The notes under the pieces were generated by a model. It did not search any database, had not been told where the DNA came from, and was given only the letters and a program-made list of their open reading frames with translations. Both the position numbers and the translations under genes were made by a program. From Anaerolineae bacterium (GTDB lineage Bacteria > Chloroflexota > Anaerolineae > Promineifilales > Promineifilaceae), in NCBI GenBank assembly GCA_020848035.1, contig JADLAX010000065.1, positions 220,354 through 284,353 on the forward strand: a stretch of 64,000 nt of DNA. Reading direction: 5' to 3'. Positions 41,165-49,304 of the stretch are shown here, in pieces (position 1 is the first letter of the stretch; every line of letters begins with the position of its first letter).

Positions 41165-41698
41165 TTAGGTTAGTTCAGTCCGGTGCAGGGCCACATGCCG
41201 CCCGCCGGTGTCGTGCAGCAGGGTGAGGTTGGTTACCTGGACGTCCCAGGCCAGGGATTGGCCGTTGAGCCAGGTGACAATCGGGCCGAGCTGGTCGGGG
41301 GTGATGTCGTTGTGGCCGAGGGTGATGTGGGGAAACCAGTTTTGGGGGGCGTAGTAGTCGAGTGAGCCTTGGGCTACGGCTTGCAGCCGGGGCCACAGGG
41401 CGGTGTGCAGCGCTTGCAGTTGTGGCGAACGGGCGACGGGGATGTACAAAACAGGCAGCTCCCCAGGAAAGATGCCAATGCCAGTGGTTCTGACGGTGAA
41501 GGGTGGGGTGGTTACGGCCGTTTCTGCCAAAACCGCCTTCAAGCGCACCATATCATACTCCGCTGCCACGTGGTAGCTAAAATGGGGCACCGATGTGGCT
41601 TCAGGCCGGCCCACGCCATACCGCTGCTTTAGCTCCCGCCAAAGTGCCTCTACCCACCCGTGATGTGGCTCGGCTAAAACTGTCACAATGCCATGCAT
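41165..41698 (-). CDS. 2'-5' RNA ligase/cyclic phosphodiesterase-like (2H) protein
   Basis: A 177-residue protein of the 2H phosphoesterase superfamily (LigT/AKAP7-like). The two catalytic motifs H-x-S/T appear as HFSYHV (about residue 39) and HITLGH (about residue 125), spaced as in the family. Members open or form 2',3'-cyclic phosphates in RNA or small nucleotides. No RNA-processing gene lies next to it. It lies 8 bp after the SHOCT-like gene, consistent with one transcript. Confidence 0.83.
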   Translation of the reverse strand: MHGIVTVLAEPHHGWVEALWRELKQRYGVGRPEATSVPHFSYHVAAEYDMVRLKAVLAETAVTTPPFTVRTTGIGIFPGELPVLYIPVARSPQLQALHTALWPRLQAVAQGSLDYYAPQNWFPHITLGHNDITPDQLGPIVTWLNGQSLAWDVQVTNLTLLHDTGGRHVALHRTELT

Positions 41699-41706
41699 CA
41701 GCGGAC

Positions 41707-42090
41707 TTACTCCACAAAGATCTCGACGCGCTCGCCCGATTCTTCATCGATGACGTCAATCACCTTGCCCTGCTGCCCACTGCGTACGGCCGTCAGCAGC
41801 TCTTGCAGCTTGCCGTCTTCCATGTCGGGCACAAAGCGGGCCCCCATTTTCAGCCCCACGTTCACCAGGCCAAAGGGAATGTTCACGTTGACCTTGTTAC
41901 GGCCGCTAAACGTGTCCGTCACGCGCACGCGGAACCAGCGCGGATTGCTGGCCCCACCTTTCAGCGGCGGTGGCGGGGTGCTGCTTTTGTCTTTGCCCAA
42001 AGCGCGCAGCAGCTCCGCCCCATCGGCGGCACTGATTTTGCCTTCTTCGATCATTTTTAAGATTTGCATACGTTCTTCTGCGGATGCCAT
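41707..42090 (-). CDS. SHOCT-like short helical domain protein (YvlB/LiaX N-domain type)
   Basis: This 127-residue protein has residues 4-33 (EERMQILKMIEEGKISAADG...LLRAL) that match the short two-helix module found at the end of DUF4097/YvlB proteins and in DUF2089 proteins. After a Pro/Ser linker comes a second domain, FRVRVTDTFSGRNKVNVNIP followed by FGLVNVGLKMGARF, then an acidic EESGERVEIFVE end. A paralogue with the same two-domain plan is encoded at 48112-48558. The function is unknown; relatives belong to envelope-stress modules. It is placed between the acetyltransferase and RNA ligase-like genes. Confidence 0.78.
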   Translation of the reverse strand: MASAEERMQILKMIEEGKISAADGAELLRALGKDKSSTPPPPLKGGASNPRWFRVRVTDTFSGRNKVNVNIPFGLVNVGLKMGARFVPDMEDGKLQELLTAVRSGQQGKVIDVIDEESGERVEIFVE

Positions 42091-42136
42091 GATTGTCCTC
42101 TATGACTGTTGTTTATGGTCTGCCAGATTGCCAATA

Positions 42137-42171
42137 GGCAAGTAAAACTTGCCACTTGCCACTTGCCACCT
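42137..42171. repeat. Word-repeat element, ACTTGCC family, copy 1
   Basis: A GGCAAGT/ACTTGCC hairpin is followed by two more tandem ACTTGCC copies, ending next to the stop of the acetyltransferase gene (42173). Related elements lie at 43169-43246 and 45585-45700. Confidence 0.8.
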
Positions 42172-42172
42172 G

Positions 42173-43162
42173 TCACTCTTTTATGTCCAACCGCATGTGT
42201 GTCAGCGTGCGGCGCGGCTGGAAGTTTGCCTCTTGCAGCAGGGCGTTCATCAGCTCGTCATCGTCGGGATGATCGAGCTGAACGTTGCGGCGGGACTGCT
42301 GCTGCAGGCGGCGGATCAATTTGGCCAGGAGCGGCCGTTCCAATCGCCCTGTCCAGGCGGGATGCACCCGAATGGCGGCCTGATGTGAGCTGGCCCACTC
42401 CGAACTCAGCGCGGCCAGGCCGATGAGCTGGTTCTTAGTGCTGGAGATTACCCACGTTTCCGATTGACGGCCGTTGAAAAAGTCCACCACTCTGGCCCAA
42501 AGTCCGTTTTTGTACATGTCCGGCTGGGGCAGTTCGGGCCAGTTCAGGTCTGGATGAAGCGCCTCGTGGTCCAGGGCAAAGGCGCTGCGCCACTCGTGCC
42601 GCCGCAGCTCGCGAATGTGCGGGCTGGGCGTTTCCAGGTTCAGCTCCAGCCGCCGCAGCCGCGACACAGAAGCGGTCCAATGGGTTATGCTGCCGATGGT
42701 GGTGTAATCGAGCGAATTGTAAAGTTCAACGGCGGCACTGTTTTGCTTCACCACCTGCAAGAGAATCTGGTGCCCCTGCCGCTGCCGCACCAGGTTTTCC
42801 ACCTGCTTCATCAGCAGGCGAGCAATGCCGCGCCGCCGGTAGTCTGGGTGGACCGCCACGTTGACTACCAGGAACCGCCCTGGCGTATTGCTGGTGAGGA
42901 CGGTGACGTTGCCGACGATACGGCCGTCTTCCTCCCAGACAAACCCCAACGACAGCTTGGCCGCTGCCGGGCTCAACCGCCACAGAATGGCCGGTGATTG
43001 CAGCGCCGCGCTGTTCCCGGCAAACAAGTGCCGCCCCTCTGAATCCAGAGAAGCGCCAAACACCAACTCCAGCAGCTTCAGAATGCCTGGAACATCGGTA
43101 TTGATGTTAATCGGTCGTGGCCCATTTTTCGATTGGTCGGTCGAGGGTGCAGTAACAATCAT
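42173..43162 (-). CDS. Tandem-domain GNAT acetyltransferase
   Basis: This protein has about 329 residues from the start at 43162 (MIVTAPSTDQSKNGP); the longer frame runs through a repeat and the neighbouring permease end. The first GNAT domain has VVNVAVHPDYRRRGIARLLM (motif A) and NSAAVELYNSLDY (motif B). The second half, from about residue 200, has the GNAT-like IRVHPAWTGRLERPLLAKLI but a weaker fold signature. Double-GNAT proteins of this type acetylate small molecules or antibiotics. It lies in the long minus-strand run downstream of an ABC-2 exporter permease, bounded by word-repeat elements on both sides. Confidence 0.83.
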   Translation of the reverse strand: MIVTAPSTDQSKNGPRPININTDVPGILKLLELVFGASLDSEGRHLFAGNSAALQSPAILWRLSPAAAKLSLGFVWEEDGRIVGNVTVLTSNTPGRFLVVNVAVHPDYRRRGIARLLMKQVENLVRQRQGHQILLQVVKQNSAAVELYNSLDYTTIGSITHWTASVSRLRRLELNLETPSPHIRELRRHEWRSAFALDHEALHPDLNWPELPQPDMYKNGLWARVVDFFNGRQSETWVISSTKNQLIGLAALSSEWASSHQAAIRVHPAWTGRLERPLLAKLIRRLQQQSRRNVQLDHPDDDELMNALLQEANFQPRRTLTHMRLDIKE

Positions 43163-43168
43163 ACAGGT

Positions 43169-43246
43169 ATGCAAGTTTGCATGTTTGCAAGTGTGCAAGT
43201 CATGAACGAGGCAGTTGCACACTGGCCACTTGCCGACTTGCCCACT
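43169..43246. repeat. Word-repeat palindrome, GCAAGTT family, copy 2
   Basis: GCAAGTTTGCATGTTTGCAA and GTGTGCAAGT words on the left pair with CACTTGCCGACTTGCC on the right, around a loop of about 25 bases. The right edge abuts the stop of the ABC-2 permease gene (43246). Confidence 0.8.
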
Positions 43247-44115
43247 CAATATTCCGACAAACTCCCTCTGCGCCGGGCCTGGTTTTCTGCCTGACGGTAC
43301 AACCAGAAGCCCAACAGAGGCATGGCAACGCCAAAGAGCGTCACAATGCCCAATTCTACACCAATCGGAGCCAGTTCGGGGAATCCACTTGGATATCCCA
43401 TCAGGGTGGAGCGAAAGGCGTCCACGCCATAAGACAGCGGAATGGCTTTGGCCACCCACAGCAGGGGTTCGGGCAGCGCCGAGAACGGAAAAAACGGTGC
43501 ACAAAAGATCATAAAGCCAAATTGCAGGAGGTTAACGGCCGTATTCGCCGCCTCTTTTATGCGCAGGGTAAGCGCCGCAAAGGCAAAACCCGTGCCAAAG
43601 GTGCCCGACAGGGTCATGAGCAAAATGAACAGCGCCAGCGGGCCGTTGTGAAACGGCAGCTTACCTAACAATGCGCTCATCAGAACGGCCGCACACACCG
43701 ACAGCAATCCCGTCCAAAACAAAGTCAGCGCCACCCGCGAGGCCAGGGCGGCAAACTTGGACGCCGGGCTCAGGTAGAGCTGCTCCAGCGTGCCTTGCTT
43801 CTGCTCGCGCCGTACGTTGAAGCCAATGCTCCACAGCGTGTCCGACAGGTAAATGAACAGGATAAAGCCATACACCACCAGCCCGGTCACTTCGCTGGTG
43901 GATTCGCTTTGCACGCCTTCGGGGGCAAACATCAGCCCGGCCAGCGTCAGCACCAGCACGATGAGGAAGATTTGGGCGAAGCTGGCGACAAACTCCACCG
44001 GGTAGCGCAGCTGGATGATGAACTCTTTCTTCACCATTGCCACAAACGCGCTCAGCGTGGCCATCGGCTCAGACAGGCGCTGATACGGTTCTTTTTTGGA
44101 GGAAACGGCCGTCAT
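43246..44115 (-). CDS. ABC-2 type transporter permease (DrrB-like)
   Basis: This protein of about 289 residues starts at 44115 (MTAVSSKKEPYQRL) with GAGGTGA upstream. It has six membrane segments with the ABC-2 membrane family pattern: a cytoplasmic N-terminal helix VKKEFIIQLRYPVEF, the coupling element NVRREQKQGTLEQLYLSPAS, and the late motif PFFPFSALPEPLLWVAKAIP followed by LSYGVDAFRSTLMG. It pairs with the ATPase at 45697-46701 and the second permease at 44716-45573; two different permeases imply a heterodimeric exporter. Cargo may be a lipid, peptide or drug. Confidence 0.9.
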   Translation of the reverse strand: MTAVSSKKEPYQRLSEPMATLSAFVAMVKKEFIIQLRYPVEFVASFAQIFLIVLVLTLAGLMFAPEGVQSESTSEVTGLVVYGFILFIYLSDTLWSIGFNVRREQKQGTLEQLYLSPASKFAALASRVALTLFWTGLLSVCAAVLMSALLGKLPFHNGPLALFILLMTLSGTFGTGFAFAALTLRIKEAANTAVNLLQFGFMIFCAPFFPFSALPEPLLWVAKAIPLSYGVDAFRSTLMGYPSGFPELAPIGVELGIVTLFGVAMPLLGFWLYRQAENQARRRGSLSEY

Positions 44116-44130
44116 AAAATTCACCTCAAA

Positions 44131-44190
44131 TGAGATTGGAGATTGGAGATTGGAGATTTGGAAGCGCACAATCTCCAATCTCTAATCTCC
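44131..44190. repeat. Word-repeat palindrome, GGAGATT/AATCTCC family, copy 2
   Basis: Four tandem GAGATTG(G) words (44131-44158) face three AATCTCC-type words (44170-44190) around a short loop. Same family as 2490-2538, 41 kb away. It fills the gap between the permease start and the end of the upstream gene. Confidence 0.85.
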
Positions 44191-44194
44191 GCCT

Positions 44195-44614
44195 CTAGTC
44201 CAACCCAATCACCACCAGCTCATCATCATCCTGCACGCGAATGAACTCCACGGCCATCAGCGAATCCAGGTACGTTTCCAGCGTTTGGGCCGGATCGTCG
44301 CTTTCGACCATCATGTTGCGCAGGCGCAGCGCCTGGTTCACCGGCGGCTGGGTAGGCAGCAGCAGCCCCACCAGCGGAATCGGGATGGGAATGCGCAGGT
44401 TAACCCGCTCACCCTTGCGCGGGTCGTGCACAAAAATGCGCAGCCAGGAGAACAGGGCGCGACGGCCGATTTTCACCGGAGCCGCCTTGGCCAACGCCTG
44501 CACCGTTTCCACCTGCACCATCAGCTCCTGGCCGCTGGCCTTCGGCTGCCACACCTCTTTGTCTTGCGGCAAAATCAACGCCTGTTTTTCTGCTGCTTTT
44601 AGTGATTCACTCAT
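44195..44614 (-). CDS. Hypothetical protein between the two exporter permeases
   Basis: This protein has about 139 residues from the start at 44614 (MSESLKAAEKQALIL) with GAGGTAAC upstream. It contains RKGERVNLRIPIPIPLVGLL, which resembles the VNVNIPFGLVNVGLKMG segment of the SHOCT-like proteins at 41707 and 48112, then an acidic C-terminus (FIRVQDDDELVVIGLD) like theirs. It may be a member of the same second-domain family without the short helical module. No membrane helix is certain. Its place between two exporter permeases suggests a regulatory or accessory subunit. Confidence 0.65.
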   Translation of the reverse strand: MSESLKAAEKQALILPQDKEVWQPKASGQELMVQVETVQALAKAAPVKIGRRALFSWLRIFVHDPRKGERVNLRIPIPIPLVGLLLPTQPPVNQALRLRNMMVESDDPAQTLETYLDSLMAVEFIRVQDDDELVVIGLD

Positions 44615-44633
44615 AGTTACCTCGTGTAATTTA

Positions 44634-44726
44634 CCCCCACCTAACCTCCCCCTGAAAGGGGGAGGAACCAAGCTCCCTCTCCCTCCCAGGGAGAGGGCTG
44701 GGATGAGGGTGGGGGCTAAAACTGCC
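44634..44726. repeat. Dispersed GC-skewed inverted repeat, copy 4
   Basis: Same layout as 6829-6905 with a second CCTCCCCCTGAAAGGGGGAGG hairpin. The stop of the ABC-2 permease gene (44716-44718) lies within its last bases, so the element supplies the gene's 3' end. Confidence 0.87.
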
Positions 44727-45573
44727 CAATTCCCTGATTGCCGCGCAAATTGCGCTCGGTGCGGTTAAAGACCCAGATGCCAAACAGCGGGGCAAAGAGC
44801 AAAAAGGCCCACAGCACGGCAAAATCCAGGTACCACGTTTCTAAAAAGAAGCCCACGCCGAGCAGCGCCGAGCGCACCCCGTTGACCATCCAGGTGGGCG
44901 GGAACAGCTGGGCCACCAGCCGCAAAAAGGGCGGCAGCACCGTCACCGGGAAGAAAATGCCCATCAAAAAGCTCACCAGCCACTGCATCAGGTTCAGCAC
45001 GGACTGCGACTCTTTGATTTTGAGCACTACCGCGCCAAAGACAAAGGCAAAGCCATACAGCGGCACCAGCCCGATGAACAGGAAGAGCAGCGCCAGCAAA
45101 ATGTCGCCCTGGAACGGATTCACCCTAAAGATCAAACAGCCAATCATGAAGGCGATAACGGCCGTTCCCGTACTCCGTATGGCGCTGTACAAACAAACCC
45201 CGGCCACCAGCACCGGGCTGGACGTGGGGGTGATGTACACCGCTTCCAGCGTGCCCGTCTCCTGCTCAAAGCGCACCCAGTAGGCAATGTGCCAGAAGGC
45301 GCTGGAGACAATCGAAAAGATGTTGGCCCCAATCAGCAGGTAAGCGACGTAGTTGGCCGTGCCCGTGTTGGCGGCAAAGTTGGCCGCCGCCTGGTCGCCC
45401 GCCGTCGCCTGGCCCAGCAGCATCGGCATGGCGGCAAAGACGATGGGGATGATAAATTCCATCACCAGCTGCCCCGGATAGCGGGAGACGTTCAGCAGCC
45501 GCAGCCGCGTCTCGGCCAGCATCGCCGACAGCTTGTGGCGAAAAGTAGGGGGTGTGTACGGGATTGTTTTCAT
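44716..45573 (-). CDS. ABC-2 type transporter permease, second subunit
   Basis: This protein of about 285 residues starts at 45573 (MKTIPYTPPTFRHKLSAM). Six membrane segments are visible. The coupling element is RFEQETGTLEAVYITPTSSP and the late motif is GIFFPVTVLPPFLRLVAQLF followed by PPTWMVNGVRSALLG, the standard ABC-2 pattern. It is separated from the ATPase gene by a long ACTTGCCC repeat array and from the other permease by an unknown 139-residue protein. The permeases are only distantly alike, so a heterodimeric exporter is the simplest reading. Confidence 0.9.
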   Translation of the reverse strand: MKTIPYTPPTFRHKLSAMLAETRLRLLNVSRYPGQLVMEFIIPIVFAAMPMLLGQATAGDQAAANFAANTGTANYVAYLLIGANIFSIVSSAFWHIAYWVRFEQETGTLEAVYITPTSSPVLVAGVCLYSAIRSTGTAVIAFMIGCLIFRVNPFQGDILLALLFLFIGLVPLYGFAFVFGAVVLKIKESQSVLNLMQWLVSFLMGIFFPVTVLPPFLRLVAQLFPPTWMVNGVRSALLGVGFFLETWYLDFAVLWAFLLFAPLFGIWVFNRTERNLRGNQGIGQF

Positions 45574-45584
45574 GAGTTTTGTGT

Positions 45585-45700
45585 CTGCAAGTTTGCGAGT
45601 TTGCAAGTTAGCAAGTTAGCAAGTATTCAGGTGTTCACTTGCCCACTTGCCCACTTGCCACTTGCCCACTTGCCACTTGCCCACTTGCCCACTTGCTCAC
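45585..45700. repeat. Word-repeat palindrome, GCAAGTT/ACTTGCCC family, copy 3
   Basis: GCAAGTTTGCGAGTTTGCAA and AGCAAGT words (45587-45624) face about seven tandem ACTTGCC(C) words (45637-45696). The stop codon of the ATPase gene (45697-45699) is the end of the array. It is the largest word-repeat element in the window. Confidence 0.88.
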
Positions 45701-46701
45701 TTTTCCGCCGTATCCTCGGCCAACGTGCGGCCGGTGTGGGCGATGAACACATCTTCCAGGGTCACTTCTTCCGGCGTGATTTTTTGCAGGATGGCGCCGT
45801 GCCCGCTGAGCGTCTGGATGAGTTGGGGCAAAACGGCCGTCTGGCTGGGCGTCACCACGGTCAGCTGGTTGTGGCCGTTGACGGACGTGATGGCGGAGCG
45901 GGTAATGCCGCTGAGGTTGGCAACGGCCGTACTCGCCTGTGTCGGAATCACCCCTTCCAGCCGGATCACCGTTTCCTGGCCAATCGACTCTTTCAGGTCG
46001 GCCACGGTGCCCAGGGCAATCACCTCGCCCCGGTCGATGATGGCTACCCGGTCGCACAGCGTTTCGGCCTCGGCCATGATGTGCGTGGTGTAGATCACCG
46101 TCTTGCCCTGCTCGTTCAGCTCGCGCACGATGGCCCGCAGCTCCCGCGCCGAGGGCAGGTCCAGGGTATTGGTTGGCTCGTCCAAGATGAGCAGCGGCGC
46201 ATCGTTGATCAACGCTTTGGCAAAGGCCAGCTTCATTTTCTGCCCAGAGGAGTACGTTTCCACCGGCCGGTCGGCAATGTCGCCCAGGTTGAGCCGCTCG
46301 ATGATCTTATCGGCGCGGCGGGCGCGTTCGGTGGGCGGCAGGTGGTACAGCGCGCCAAAAAAGATCAGGTTTTCCCGCCCGGTGAGTTTCCAGTACAGGC
46401 CGCGTTCGCCCATGAGCATACAGCCCACGGTGGCCCGGATGGCGTCATCTTGTTGGGTCAGCTCGAAGCCGTTGATCCAGGCACGGCCGTTTGTGGGCAG
46501 CAGCAGGGTGGTAAGAATTTTGATCAGCGTCGTTTTGCCCGCGCCGTTTGGCCCCAGCAGCCCAAAAATCTCGCCGCGCTGGATCTCCAACGAGACGCCC
46601 TTCAAAGCATCCACCTCGCGCAGCGACGACTTAAACAGCCCCTGCCGCTTCTTAGTGACATACGTTTTTTGCAGATTCTCAATCCGGACGGGTACGGTCA
46701 T
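45697..46701 (-). CDS. ABC-2 exporter ATP-binding protein, DrrA/CcmA family
   Basis: This cytoplasmic ATPase of 334 residues powers the exporter formed with the two permeases downstream. Motifs are Walker A GLLGPNGAGKTT (about residue 52), Q-loop region CMLMGERGLYWKLTGREN, signature YSSGQKMKLAFAKA, Walker B PLLILDEPTNTLD and switch THIMAEAE. The C-terminal 90 residues form the DrrA-type extension that often contacts permeases. The length is normal. A duplicated palindromic repeat separates it from the upstream DUF4097 gene. DrrA-type exporters often give self-resistance or export lipids; the cargo is not deducible here. Confidence 0.93.
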   Translation of the reverse strand: MTVPVRIENLQKTYVTKKRQGLFKSSLREVDALKGVSLEIQRGEIFGLLGPNGAGKTTLIKILTTLLLPTNGRAWINGFELTQQDDAIRATVGCMLMGERGLYWKLTGRENLIFFGALYHLPPTERARRADKIIERLNLGDIADRPVETYSSGQKMKLAFAKALINDAPLLILDEPTNTLDLPSARELRAIVRELNEQGKTVIYTTHIMAEAETLCDRVAIIDRGEVIALGTVADLKESIGQETVIRLEGVIPTQASTAVANLSGITRSAITSVNGHNQLTVVTPSQTAVLPQLIQTLSGHGAILQKITPEEVTLEDVFIAHTGRTLAEDTAEK

Positions 46702-46718
46702 GGGATTGCCCTTTTATT

Positions 46719-46855
46719 AGACCTGACAGGTTTTTACAGATACCTCGGCTGCCAAATACGCCTCATAAACCTGTCAGGTCTATTTCCTTACTAGGCCTGA
46801 CAGGTTTTTACAGATACCTCGGCTGCCAAATACGCCTCAAAAACCTGTCAGGTCT
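46719..46855. repeat. Tandem duplication of a 63-base palindromic unit
   Basis: Two nearly identical units (46719-46781 and 46793-46855) each begin AGACCTGACAGG or AGGCCTGACAGG and end AAACCTGTCAGGTCT. They share the interior CAGATACCTCGGCTGCCAAA. Each can form a 14-15-bp stem. The second unit supplies the stop codon of the DUF4097 gene (46854-46856). Confidence 0.92.
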
Positions 46856-48101
46856 ATTTTTCGAGTGCTTCCAGCAGCGTCGCCGCTTCACCTGGCGAAA
46901 TGATGCCCTGCTCGACCATCTTCAAGATTTTGAGCTGCTCTTCACTGCTGGCTTTTCGCTTGGGTTCTGGCGGTGCGGCCGGGCGCATGGGGCGCGGCGG
47001 CCGGGGTGGGCGCTGGCGCTCGGCACGCTGGCGGGCGCGGGCGGCGGCCTCTTCGGCGCGAGCGGTGGCTTGCTCCACCTTGCGCGTGAGTTTGTCGGCC
47101 ATGCGCTGGGTAAATTCTGGCCCCAGTTTAGACTCCAGTCGCTGCGAAATCTGAGACACCTGTTCGTTGATCTGCTGGCTAATCTGGCTGCCCCAGTTGG
47201 CGAAATCGAAGTCAAACTCCGTTTCAAAGTCCGAATCTTCGCCCCATTTCTGGTGGTCCACAATGTCGCCTTCTTTGAGGAGGATACGGCCGTTGGCCGT
47301 CAGCGTCAGGTTGGTTTGGCCATCACCCAAACGGCCGATCAGCGTGTTCTCCATCTCGGTTTCTTTGTCCAGCGGCAGCCGATTTTTGATCGATGGCGCG
47401 GTGGCCGTCAGATTCAGCGGCGCGTTGAGGGGCCAGCGCACAATGATGTCGCGCTCGGCGCTAACGGCGTGATCGCCTTCGCTCAGGCCGCCGTAGAGCC
47501 GGATGTCGCCCTGGATGCCCTGGACGGTAACCAGCCCGCCGAGGTTGCGCAGGTTCACATCGCGCATGCCGCTGTCGATGGTGACGTCGCCGTTGACGGT
47601 GCGCAGGCTGACGTCGCCAAACGCCTGGTGCAGCGTGACGCTGCCGTTGATGTTGCGTGCCGCCAGATCGCCCTGCACGCTTTGGATGGTCAGCCCGCCG
47701 ATGTTGCGCAGGGCCACATCGCCGTTCACCATGTCGATGGTCAGTTCGCCGTTTAAGTTTTTGGCGGAAAGGTCCGAATTTAACGTCTGGATGGTGACGT
47801 TGTTCAGCCCGGTCAGCACGGCATCGCCGTTGACTTCTACCAGCTCTACGTCCCCTTCCAGCAGCTTAATGGCCACGTCGCCGTTGACATAACCAACCGA
47901 CAGGCTGCTGTAGACGGGGATGGTGAGCTTCAGCTCGCGTTGGCTGGTGATGGCGATGGCTTCTTCGCCCTGGTTCACTTCGAAGTTATCACCTTTGAGG
48001 GAAACGGCCGTTTCCGCCCAGGTCCGTACCACCAGATCACCATTACATTCGGAAATGTGTATATGAGGCGCTTTGCCTGTAATTATTTTTTCCTGGTTCA
48101 T
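46854..48101 (-). CDS. DUF4097 beta-helix protein with C-terminal SHOCT-like module (YvlB/LiaX type)
   Basis: This protein of about 415 residues starts at 48101 (MNQEKIITGKAPHIHI) with AAAGGTG upstream. The first 230 residues form a repetitive right-handed beta structure with recurring V/I-x-G-D-V/L units such as NGDVAIKLLEGDVELVEVNG and NGDVTIDSGMRDVNLRNLGG. This fold is found in DUF4097/LiaX proteins that sense or bind the envelope. A coiled-coil and a Pro/Arg-rich linker (RQRPPRPPRPMRPAAPPEP) precede the final short helical module LKILKMVEQGIISPGEAATL. LiaX domains are plural in Firmicutes antimicrobial-peptide defence. Here the gene stands directly upstream of an exporter ATPase. Confidence 0.85.
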   Translation of the reverse strand: MNQEKIITGKAPHIHISECNGDLVVRTWAETAVSLKGDNFEVNQGEEAIAITSQRELKLTIPVYSSLSVGYVNGDVAIKLLEGDVELVEVNGDAVLTGLNNVTIQTLNSDLSAKNLNGELTIDMVNGDVALRNIGGLTIQSVQGDLAARNINGSVTLHQAFGDVSLRTVNGDVTIDSGMRDVNLRNLGGLVTVQGIQGDIRLYGGLSEGDHAVSAERDIIVRWPLNAPLNLTATAPSIKNRLPLDKETEMENTLIGRLGDGQTNLTLTANGRILLKEGDIVDHQKWGEDSDFETEFDFDFANWGSQISQQINEQVSQISQRLESKLGPEFTQRMADKLTRKVEQATARAEEAAARARQRAERQRPPRPPRPMRPAAPPEPKRKASSEEQLKILKMVEQGIISPGEAATLLEALEK

Positions 48102-48111
48102 AGAAGCACCT

Positions 48112-48558
48112 TTAGTCGAGATAAACCTGAACGTGTTCGTTGCTTTCTTCGTCCTGCACATCGACCAACATGCCTGTTTTCATATCTCTCATCATGCCGG
48201 TCAGCTCGTTCCAGTCCAGACCGTTGATCTCCGGGCTGAAGCGGCTGCCAATTTTCAGGCCAAACTTCATCATGCGGACGGGAATGTTGACGGTAACCCG
48301 GTTTTTGCCCGTTTCCAGGTTAGACACGCGCACCCGGAACCAGCTCGGCTCCGGGCCGCCCTCTGGGCCGCCCTTCAGGCCGCTTTCACTGGCCATTTCC
48401 GACTTCCAGGACGGGGCGGGTTCTGGCGACTTTTCTACGGGCGGCGGGGCCGCTTCAGCCGGGGCGTCGATCGTGCTGAGCAGGTCGGCGGCTTCTACGG
48501 CCGTAATTTTCCCATTGCTCAATAGCTCCAAAATTTCCATGCGGCTTGGTTTGCTCAT
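48112..48558 (-). CDS. SHOCT-like short helical domain protein, paralogue of 41707-42090
   Basis: This protein has 148 residues. The N-terminal module (MEILELLSNGKITAVEAADL) is followed by a 45-residue Ala/Pro/Glu/Gly linker and a second domain with FRVRVSNLETGKNRVTVNIP, VRMMKFGLKIGSRF and an acidic EESNEHVQVYLD end. The plan and spacing match the 127-residue protein at 41707-42090. It lies 10 bp upstream of the DUF4097 gene, which carries the same helical module at its other end, so the three are probably partners or evolutionary rearrangements. No membrane segment. Confidence 0.78.
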   Translation of the reverse strand: MSKPSRMEILELLSNGKITAVEAADLLSTIDAPAEAAPPPVEKSPEPAPSWKSEMASESGLKGGPEGGPEPSWFRVRVSNLETGKNRVTVNIPVRMMKFGLKIGSRFSPEINGLDWNELTGMMRDMKTGMLVDVQDEESNEHVQVYLD

Positions 48559-48607
48559 GATTTTGCTCCTGGGTCAAAGACCAACATTTGTAAACTGATT
48601 CGGATGG

Positions 48608-48640
48608 GGTAATTGCATAATTACCCAATTACCTAATTAC
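48608..48640. repeat. Word-repeat palindrome, GGTAATTG/CAATTACC family, copy 2
   Basis: GGTAATTGCATAATTACCCA is followed by ATTACCTAATTAC, between the SHOCT-like gene and the next upstream gene. Related to 34709-34749. Confidence 0.75.
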
Positions 48641-48644
48641 ATTC

Positions 48645-49193
48645 TTAACCAGCTGGCTGCGTTCTGGCTACCACATAGCCCATCTGCTCCAGGGCCAGCA
48701 GCAGCGGCTGGGGATTGGACATGCGCACCGCACCATACCACCAGGTGCCCTGGTCGCCGCGGAAGACCAACCCACCGTCGGCGTGTCGTCCTTCGATGGG
48801 GATGAGCAGCTGGGTCGGTTTGCCGGTACGAGCGGCCGTATTAAAGACCACCGGGCTGTCAAAATAAAGCTCCAGCACCAGCGCGCTGCTGGCGTAATCG
48901 TCCAGGGTTTCGTCGGAGAGGCCTACGTCGACGATGCCGGAGTTGTTGAGTTCGCTTAACGATTGGGCGGTGGCTTCGACCAGTGGGCCAAAGTCAGGAT
49001 GGCCGGTGGTTAAAATGGTGCGCTGGCCATGATCGACCACGACGATGCGGGACGGCCGTACATTTACCGTGTTGCCGCGAAACCAAAACCAGTTGCCGGT
49101 ATTAAACGCATTCACCACGTAAATGGCGAGAACAATAAAGAGGACCATGCCGATAAACGGCTCTAACACGCGAATTTTATTAGGGTGTGTCAT
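48645..49193 (-). CDS. Hypothetical single-pass membrane protein
   Basis: I do not recognise this protein of 182 residues. One N-terminal membrane helix (IGMVLFIVLAIYVVNAF, residues about 14-30) precedes a folded exterior domain with PSRIVVVDHGQRTILTTGHP, an acidic helical stretch (SDETLDDYASSALVLEL) and GDQGTWWYGAVRMSNPQPL. It lies between the DUF2089 gene and the SHOCT-like gene in the same direction, bounded by word-repeat palindromes. By position it is a candidate membrane partner of the DUF4097 module. Confidence 0.65.
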   Translation of the reverse strand: MTHPNKIRVLEPFIGMVLFIVLAIYVVNAFNTGNWFWFRGNTVNVRPSRIVVVDHGQRTILTTGHPDFGPLVEATAQSLSELNNSGIVDVGLSDETLDDYASSALVLELYFDSPVVFNTAARTGKPTQLLIPIEGRHADGGLVFRGDQGTWWYGAVRMSNPQPLLLALEQMGYVVARTQPAG

Positions 49194-49230
49194 TTCCTAT
49201 ACTCCTGGTCGCGACGGCCGTTTGTGACGG

Positions 49231-49304
49231 TGATCGGTAATCGGTGGACGGGAATCGGTAGAAAGTCTTACTGATTACCGATAACGGTTTACGGATTACC
49301 GATC
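49231..49304. repeat. Word-repeat palindrome, GGTAATCG family, copy 3
   Basis: GGTGATCGGTAATCGGTGGA and GGAATCGGTA on the left face GATTACCGATAACGG and ACGGATTACCGATC on the right. It lies between the hypothetical membrane gene and the DUF2089 gene, whose stop it adjoins (49304). Confidence 0.85.

Noticed and set aside
45637..45700. Regular ACTTGCC(C) repeats looking like a small CRISPR array
   Set aside because: The units are 7-8 bases without unique spacers, and the facing GCAAGT words show it to be a palindrome; no cas genes are present.
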